Shown piece after piece: positions 31,219 to 34,720 of a stretch of DNA of 34,720 bases. Made by a program: the position numbers and the translations under genes. The notes beneath the pieces are model-generated. The model worked only from the letters and a program-made list of their open reading frames with translations. It made no database searches and was not told the DNA's origin. Within the stretch, counting starts at the first letter, position 1, and every line of letters starts with the position of its first letter. Source of the stretch: JAZNQN01 sp045656005 (lineage in GTDB: Bacteria; Bacillota; Clostridia; UMGS1883; UMGS1540); the NCBI GenBank assembly GCA_045656005.1, contig JAZOQG010000084.1:1-34720 (forward strand), written 5' to 3'.

Positions 31219-32088
31219 TCAATCAGTAATCATTGTTCCTATACCTGAATTTGTGAAAATTTCAAGCAGAATGCAATGCGGAACGCGTCCGTCAATAATG
31301 TGAACACGTCTTACTCCATTGTCAATAGCCTCAACACATGAAAGTGATTTTGGAATCATACCCCCCGATATAACTCCGCTTTCAATATTTTGGTAAACTT
31401 CCTGTTTGCTCATTTCATAAATTACATTGCCGCTTTCGTCAAGTATTCCTTCAACGTCAGTTAGATAAATAAGTTTTTCAGCTTTTAATGCCTTTGCAAC
31501 GGCAGATGCAACTGAGTCTGCATTTATGTTATAGCTGTTTCCCTCATTATCAACACCAATCGGAGCAATAACGGGAATATATTCGTCTTCGCAAATATGC
31601 TTAATAAGTTTATCGTTAACTTTAACCACTTCGCCAACATATCCAATGTCTTGCTTTTCTCCGTCAACTTCTGTGTAAAGTTTCTGACACTCTAAAAGAT
31701 GCCCGTCAATACCTGAAAGACCAACTGCTTTTCCGCCAACCTCGTCAACCATTGAAACGATTTCCTTGTTTGTTTTACCAACAAGCACCTGTTGCGCTAC
31801 TTTAATAGTGTCAGCATCTGTAACACGAAGACCATTTATAAACTTGCTTTCAATTTTGTAAGTCTCAAGAGCTGCGGAAATATCAGGACCTCCCCCATGA
31901 ACTACAATAGGGTTAGCACCGATGTACTTTAAAAGTGTTATGTCTTCCATAACGCTATGTTTAAGTTCTTCGCTTTTCATTGCGTTTCCGCCATATTTTA
32001 CAACAATAGTCTTTTTATAAAGCTTTTGAATGTAAGGCAACGCCTCAACTAGTATTTTAGCTTTGTTTATGTATTTATCCTCTACCAT
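31219..32088 (-). CDS. argB: Acetylglutamate kinase, arginine-sensitive type
   Basis: A 289-residue amino-acid kinase that phosphorylates N-acetylglutamate, the second step of arginine synthesis. Seen: KYGGNAM and VVHGGGPDIS in the nucleotide and substrate sites, NINADSVASAVA and a C-terminal GGMIPK. An added N-terminal helix (KAKILVEALPYIQKL) precedes the core. In characterised enzymes this helix goes with hexamers inhibited by arginine, so I infer feedback control at this step. Its ATG shares one base with the argC stop (TAATG), giving translational coupling. argJ, often found between argC and argB, is absent here. Confidence 0.95.
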   Translation of the reverse strand: MVEDKYINKAKILVEALPYIQKLYKKTIVVKYGGNAMKSEELKHSVMEDITLLKYIGANPIVVHGGGPDISAALETYKIESKFINGLRVTDADTIKVAQQVLVGKTNKEIVSMVDEVGGKAVGLSGIDGHLLECQKLYTEVDGEKQDIGYVGEVVKVNDKLIKHICEDEYIPVIAPIGVDNEGNSYNINADSVASAVAKALKAEKLIYLTDVEGILDESGNVIYEMSKQEVYQNIESGVISGGMIPKSLSCVEAIDNGVRRVHIIDGRVPHCILLEIFTNSGIGTMITD

Positions 32089-33128
32089 TATACGAACGTC
32101 GGAGGCATTAAAAGACCTGCCGACTCCTCCCTTCCAAATACTATGTTCATATTCTGCACGGCCTGACCTGCAGCACCTTTTATAAGATTGTCAATACAAG
32201 ATACAATAACAGCTCTTCTGAGTCTCTTATCTACAACAATACCAATATCTATGTAATTAGAATGTGCAACATTCTTGATTTCAGGAAGCTTTCCTGCATC
32301 GAGTATTCTTACAAATTTTTCGCCTTTATAAAACTCTTTGTAAAGTGTAACAAGTTCTTCCGCAGAAACATCTTTTAAAAGATTAACATAGCTTGTTGCA
32401 AGTATTCCCCTTTTAATTGGTACAAGGTGCGGAGTAAATGAGAGTGTGATTTCTTCTCCTGCCACCAAAGATAACTCCTGCTCAATTTCAGAGGTGTGTC
32501 TGTGTGTACCAACACCATACGCTTTTAAACTTTCGTCGCATTCACAGAAAAGAGAAGGAACTTTTGCGCTTCTGCCTGCACCTGTAACGCCGCTTTTTGC
32601 ATCTATAATTATATTTTTTGTATCACCTATTTTTGCATCAAGTAAAGGTGCAATAGCAAGAATAGAGCATGTTGTATAGCAACCAGGGTTTGCAATGAGC
32701 TTGGTTTTCTTAATTTCTTCTCTGTGAAGTTCAGGAAGTCCGTAAACCGATACGCCAAGAAGATGTGGCGCACAATGCTTGTCACCATACCACTTTTCGT
32801 AAACCTTTACATCATTGTATCGAAAATCACCGCTTAAATCTATAACAGTAAGCCCTTTTTCGTAAAGCTTGGGAATTACTTCTTTTGAAGCTCCGTGAGG
32901 AAGGGCGGTAAACACAACATCGCACTTTTCTGCAACAGTATCAACGTCGCCTGCTTCGCACTCAAGGTCAAGTATCCCCTTAAGATTTGTATAAATATCA
33001 GAAAAATTCTGTCCCACATAGCTTTGCGACCCCAAGAGGGTTATCTCAACATCGTCTCTAGTAGCCAGAAGTCTGCAAACTTCAGCACCTGCATAACCTG
33101 TAGCACCTAAAATACCTGCGCGTATCAT
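32088..33128 (-). CDS. argC: N-acetyl-gamma-glutamyl-phosphate reductase
   Basis: A 346-residue NADPH-dependent enzyme for the third arginine step. Seen: the Rossmann motif GILGATGYAGAE, LPHGAS, the catalytic Cys150 in ANPGCYTT, and the histidine region THRHTSEIEQEL. The frame opens at a TTG at 33143, but that codon is part of the TTGGAGG ribosome site; the ATG at 33128 lies eight bases after GGAGG and is the start. It is the first gene of argC-argB, driven by a promoter that resembles the argD promoter and carries the same palindrome upstream. Confidence 0.95.
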   Translation of the reverse strand: MIRAGILGATGYAGAEVCRLLATRDDVEITLLGSQSYVGQNFSDIYTNLKGILDLECEAGDVDTVAEKCDVVFTALPHGASKEVIPKLYEKGLTVIDLSGDFRYNDVKVYEKWYGDKHCAPHLLGVSVYGLPELHREEIKKTKLIANPGCYTTCSILAIAPLLDAKIGDTKNIIIDAKSGVTGAGRSAKVPSLFCECDESLKAYGVGTHRHTSEIEQELSLVAGEEITLSFTPHLVPIKRGILATSYVNLLKDVSAEELVTLYKEFYKGEKFVRILDAGKLPEIKNVAHSNYIDIGIVVDKRLRRAVIVSCIDNLIKGAAGQAVQNMNIVFGREESAGLLMPPTFV

Positions 33129-33160
33129 AATATATACCTCCAAAATAACTAACTTTTTAA

Positions 33161-33189
33161 ATTATACAACACTATTTATAAAAATGCAA
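33161..33189 (-). promoter_or_regulatory. Promoter of argC-argB
   Basis: TTGCAT (33189-33184) and TATAAT (33166-33161) on the minus strand, 17 bases apart. The -35 region TTGCATTTTTAT is identical over 12 bases to that of argD. Confidence 0.75.
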
Positions 33190-33229
33190 CACTTTTTTAA
33201 ATAAAGTTGAATTTTATATAGATTGCACG

Positions 33230-33241
33230 GTATAATTATAC
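33230..33241. promoter_or_regulatory. Candidate ArgR operator upstream of argC
   Basis: GTATAATTATAC is a perfect 12-base palindrome, identical to the one over the argD -10 box. It lies about 40 bases upstream of the argC -35 box, so it may work together with a site in the promoter. Confidence 0.5.
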
Positions 33242-33270
33242 ACCTAATCGAAATTTTATACACAATTTAA

Positions 33271-33303
33271 AACATACAAGCCTTGTTTTAAGACTTGTAT
33301 GTT
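33271..33303 (-). terminator. Terminator of the histidine operon
   Basis: AACATACAAG (33271-33280) and CTTGTATGTT (33294-33303) pair perfectly. On the minus strand the stem extends through a G-U pair and three more pairs to a five-base loop. The following tract TTAAATTG is only moderately T-rich. Confidence 0.65.
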
Positions 33304-33315
33304 AATTTAAAGATT

Positions 33316-33987
33316 TTACTTAACATTTGCCGCGGTTGACTTTTCTTGCTTAACCTTATGGTCAATAACGTGACGTGATGCAAGTTCACTAATTACATCT
33401 TGGGTAGAAATTCCCATTTCAACCATCATAACCATAACGTGATATACAAGGTCTGCAATTTCATAAATTGTTTCACCTTTGTCACCTGCTTTTGCACCTA
33501 TAATGACTTCCGTGCTTTCTTCACCAACTTTTTTGAGTATTTTGTCAATACCCTTTTCAAAGAGGTAAGTTGTGTATGAACCTTCTTTTTTGTCAGTTTT
33601 TCTGCCTTCGATAAGTTTCATAAGAGCTGAAAGCGAAAAATCATTGTGCCCTTCTTTTGTAAAAACAGTATCGGTATCAAAACATGTTTCAGTTCCGGTG
33701 TGACAAGCAGGTCCGTCTGCTAAAACTGTTACGAGAAGTGTATCCTTGTCACAGTCTGTTTTAATCTCAAGTATATGCTGAACATTTCCCGAAGTCTCAC
33801 CTTTTCTCCAAAGCTCATTTCTGGACCTTGAATAAAAACATGTTCTCTCCTCTTTCATGCTTATTTCAAGACTTTCGCGGTTCATGTATGCAAGCATCAA
33901 AACCTTTTTTGAATAAAAATCCACAACAATCGCGGGAATAAGACCATTTTGGTCAAATTTAAGTTCGCAAATATCAATATAACTCAT
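33316..33987 (-). CDS. hisIE: Bifunctional phosphoribosyl-AMP cyclohydrolase / phosphoribosyl-ATP pyrophosphatase
   Basis: A 223-residue fusion catalysing the second and third steps of histidine synthesis. The N-terminal HisI domain (1 to about 110) shows SRSRNELWRKGETSGN, the metal site DCDKDTLLV and GPACHTGTETCF. The C-terminal HisE domain (about 115-205) shows SYTTYLFEKG, KKVGEESTEVIIGAK and EIADLVYHVMV, with the acidic residues of the MazG-like fold. AGGAGGT before the ATG lies in the last codons of hisF, six bases away, so it follows hisF in one operon. It is the last gene and is followed by a hairpin terminator. Confidence 0.96.
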   Translation of the reverse strand: MSYIDICELKFDQNGLIPAIVVDFYSKKVLMLAYMNRESLEISMKEERTCFYSRSRNELWRKGETSGNVQHILEIKTDCDKDTLLVTVLADGPACHTGTETCFDTDTVFTKEGHNDFSLSALMKLIEGRKTDKKEGSYTTYLFEKGIDKILKKVGEESTEVIIGAKAGDKGETIYEIADLVYHVMVMMVEMGISTQDVISELASRHVIDHKVKQEKSTAANVK

Positions 33988-33993
33988 TTTTTA

Positions 33994-34720
33994 TTACCTC
34001 CTAACATTTATGCCTTCGGCAAAAAGTGTTTCTTTAAGTTTTGGAATAGGAACTTCACCAAAGTGGAATACACTCGCCGCAAGCCCTGCATCAACACCTT
34101 CAACTTCTTTGAAAAGTGTCACAAAATCCTCCATACATCCTGCACCGCCTGATGCAATTACAGGAAGCTTTGTAACGGAGCATACTGCACGGAGCATTTC
34201 AAGGTCAAACCCTTTTTTAACCCCGTCTGTGTCGATACTGTTTACAACAATTTCACCAGCACCTGATGCCTCGCCTCTTTTTATCCACTCGAGAGCATCC
34301 ATTCCCGTGTTTTCTCTGCCGCCTTTTGAAAAGACCGTGAATTTCCCGTCAACTCTTTTTATGTCAACTGATAAAACAACACATTGGTCGCCGTAAAGCT
34401 TTGCGGCTTTTTCAATAAGTGATGGGTCTTTTATAGCACCCGAATTTACGCTGACCTTGTCAGCACCGCATTTAAGCACCCTGTCAAAATCATCTACAGT
34501 ATTTATTCCACCACCAACAGTAAGCGGAATAAAAATTGTTTTCGCAACTTCTTTTAAAATGTCTGTAAAAAGATTTCGCCCTTCGTAAGATGCAGTAATA
34601 TCATAAAATACAAGCTCATCTGCACCGCAGTCGCTGTAATGCTTTGCAAGCTCTACGGGAGACGACACCTTTGAAAGCCCTTCAAAGTTTACTCCCTTAA
34701 CAACATCTCCGTTTTTAACA
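33994..34720 (-). CDS. hisF: Imidazole glycerol phosphate synthase cyclase subunit, N-terminus cut off
   Basis: About 241 codons are visible; the gene runs off the window and lacks roughly the first ten residues, including the catalytic aspartate of the usual PCLDV motif. The visible part begins VKNGDVVKGVNF and continues with ADELVFYDITAS, LTVGGGI, SVNSGAIKDP, the second catalytic aspartate in VLSVDIKR, NSIDTDGVKKGFD and ASGGAG. HisF is a TIM barrel that, with the glutaminase HisH, makes imidazole glycerol phosphate and AICAR. The nearest internal start candidate, a GTG at 34668, would remove conserved sequence and is not the true start. hisIE follows after six bases. Confidence 0.95.
   Translation of the reverse strand, partial: VKNGDVVKGVNFEGLSKVSSPVELAKHYSDCGADELVFYDITASYEGRNLFTDILKEVAKTIFIPLTVGGGINTVDDFDRVLKCGADKVSVNSGAIKDPSLIEKAAKLYGDQCVVLSVDIKRVDGKFTVFSKGGRENTGMDALEWIKRGEASGAGEIVVNSIDTDGVKKGFDLEMLRAVCSVTKLPVIASGGAGCMEDFVTLFKEVEGVDAGLAASVFHFGEVPIPKLKETLFAEGINVRR

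Noticed and set aside
33207..33236. TTGAAT-18-TATAAT as a plus-strand promoter antisense to hisIE
   Set aside because: The TATAAT is half of the arg palindrome, which reads as TATAAT on both strands, and transcription would run straight into the his terminator. An operator explains it better.

Overview
The window is AT-rich, densely coded chromosomal DNA from an endospore-forming low-GC Gram-positive bacterium, most likely a clostridial lineage. Evidence: strong GGAGG-type ribosome sites, several TTGACA-17-TATAAT promoters, SpoVT, SpoIIM and a spoIIM-xerD pair, a lipoteichoic-acid-type synthase, FeoAB, HydE and an arginine-sensitive-type ArgB. I see no tRNA or rRNA gene, insertion sequence, CRISPR array or prophage. 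No gene-free stretch exceeds about 210 bases. Genes are 35, two of them cut by the window ends.

Layout. 1-3651 (minus): a four-gene operon from one promoter: a ceramidase-fold hydrolase with an altered active site, a MATE exporter, an archaeal-type triosephosphate isomerase-like protein and the start of an unidentified gene. 3792-5177: a YgjV-type membrane protein and a DeoR-family regulator diverge from back-to-back consensus promoters. 5211-7629: feoA-feoB behind a short leader rich in inverted repeats. 7707-9536: RNase HI and a membrane-anchored polysaccharide deacetylase. 9629-11760: hydE and cysK diverge.

11764-17374 (minus) is the most interesting part. An ECF transporter S component is followed by a tightly packed set: an LTA-synthase-type phosphoglycerol transferase, a GT-C membrane glycosyltransferase, a UbiA-family enzyme with the signature of polyprenyl-phosphate phosphoribosyltransferases, and a HAD-phosphatase/GtrA-flippase fusion. 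I infer a system that builds a polyprenyl-phosphate pentose inside the cell, flips it and transfers the pentose to a surface polymer. It would resemble the known GT-A/GtrA/GT-C LTA glycosylation systems, with the GT-A enzyme replaced by a UbiA plus phosphatase pair.

17581-23550 (plus): htpG, an M24 peptidase, spoVT behind a sigma-G-like promoter, and lon. 23619-27194: argD-argF, a GNAT protein, rnhB and yraN as one run. 27296-30810: an aspartate-type aminotransferase, proC, spoIIM and a xerD whose catalytic residues are partly lost. 30918-31160: a small AbrB with a four-cysteine tail. 31219-33128 (minus): argC-argB. The argC and argD promoter regions share one exact 12-base palindrome, a likely ArgR operator. 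33316-34720 (minus): hisF (cut) and hisIE, the end of a histidine operon.

Several starts were set from Shine-Dalgarno spacing and promoter position rather than the longest frame, and several are GTG or TTG. All calls were made by eye; no database search was run.
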